From positions 1 through 9,193 of the forward strand of contig CABUCP010000090.1 in NCBI GenBank assembly GCA_902490055.1: a stretch of DNA of 9,193 nt, given 5' to 3'. A model generated the notes under the pieces. The model was not told the DNA's origin, did no database searches, and was given only the letters and a program-made list of their open reading frames with translations. The position numbers and the translations under genes are program-made. This document shows positions 6,580 through 9,193 of this stretch, piece after piece. This stretch comes from an uncultured Klebsiella sp. (GTDB taxonomy: Bacteria; Pseudomonadota; Gammaproteobacteria; Enterobacterales; Enterobacteriaceae). The first letter of the stretch is position 1. Every line of letters begins with the position of its first letter.

Positions 6580-9193
<2,614 letters not shown>

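Overview
The window is a chromosomal segment from a G+C-rich member of the Enterobacteriaceae. Every gene reads on the + strand. The backbone mltB - pncC - recA - recX - alaS is the order known from Escherichia coli, and the proteins look very close to their E. coli counterparts: AlaS editing-site residues fall at the same numbers, PncC is 165 aa and RecX 166 aa. The repeat types (REP/BIME and an ERIC-like element) and the base composition fit the Klebsiella/Raoultella/Enterobacter side of the family. Genus cannot be fixed by eye.

Layout. 1-120 is the mltB upstream region with a weak promoter candidate. 121-1200 is mltB, an outer-membrane lytic transglycosylase lipoprotein. 1201-1466 carries a REP pair (BIME), then a promoter and a 27-bp palindrome that closely matches the Zur (zinc repressor) operator. 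1467-3994 is a compact four-gene unit: a 35-aa hydrophobic peptide, an ABC ATPase, an ABC-3 family permease and a periplasmic metal-binding protein. The first three overlap by ATGA and the fourth follows after 4 bp. A strong intrinsic terminator (4005-4038) closes it. 4133-4630 is pncC. 4627-4654 is the LexA-controlled recA promoter, followed by recA (4720-5778), a terminator, recX (5849-6349), a degenerate ERIC-like repeat and alaS, which runs off the right edge about five codons before its expected end.

The accessory element is the metal importer between mltB and pncC; E. coli K-12 has these two genes adjacent. Three points favour zinc as substrate: the Zur-type operator over the promoter, the His-His-His ligand pattern in the binding protein, and the ABC-3 permease. 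The importer would be made under zinc starvation, with the binding protein capturing zinc in the periplasm and the permease/ATPase pair moving it inward. From memory, a second zinc importer called ZniABC has been described in Klebsiella pneumoniae. This could be its orthologue, but I cannot confirm that, so no symbols are assigned. The least explained part is the 35-aa predicted membrane peptide at the head of the operon.

The recA-recX pair is the recombination/SOS module: RecA filament formation and its inhibitor RecX, set by a LexA box and by readthrough of a terminator between them.
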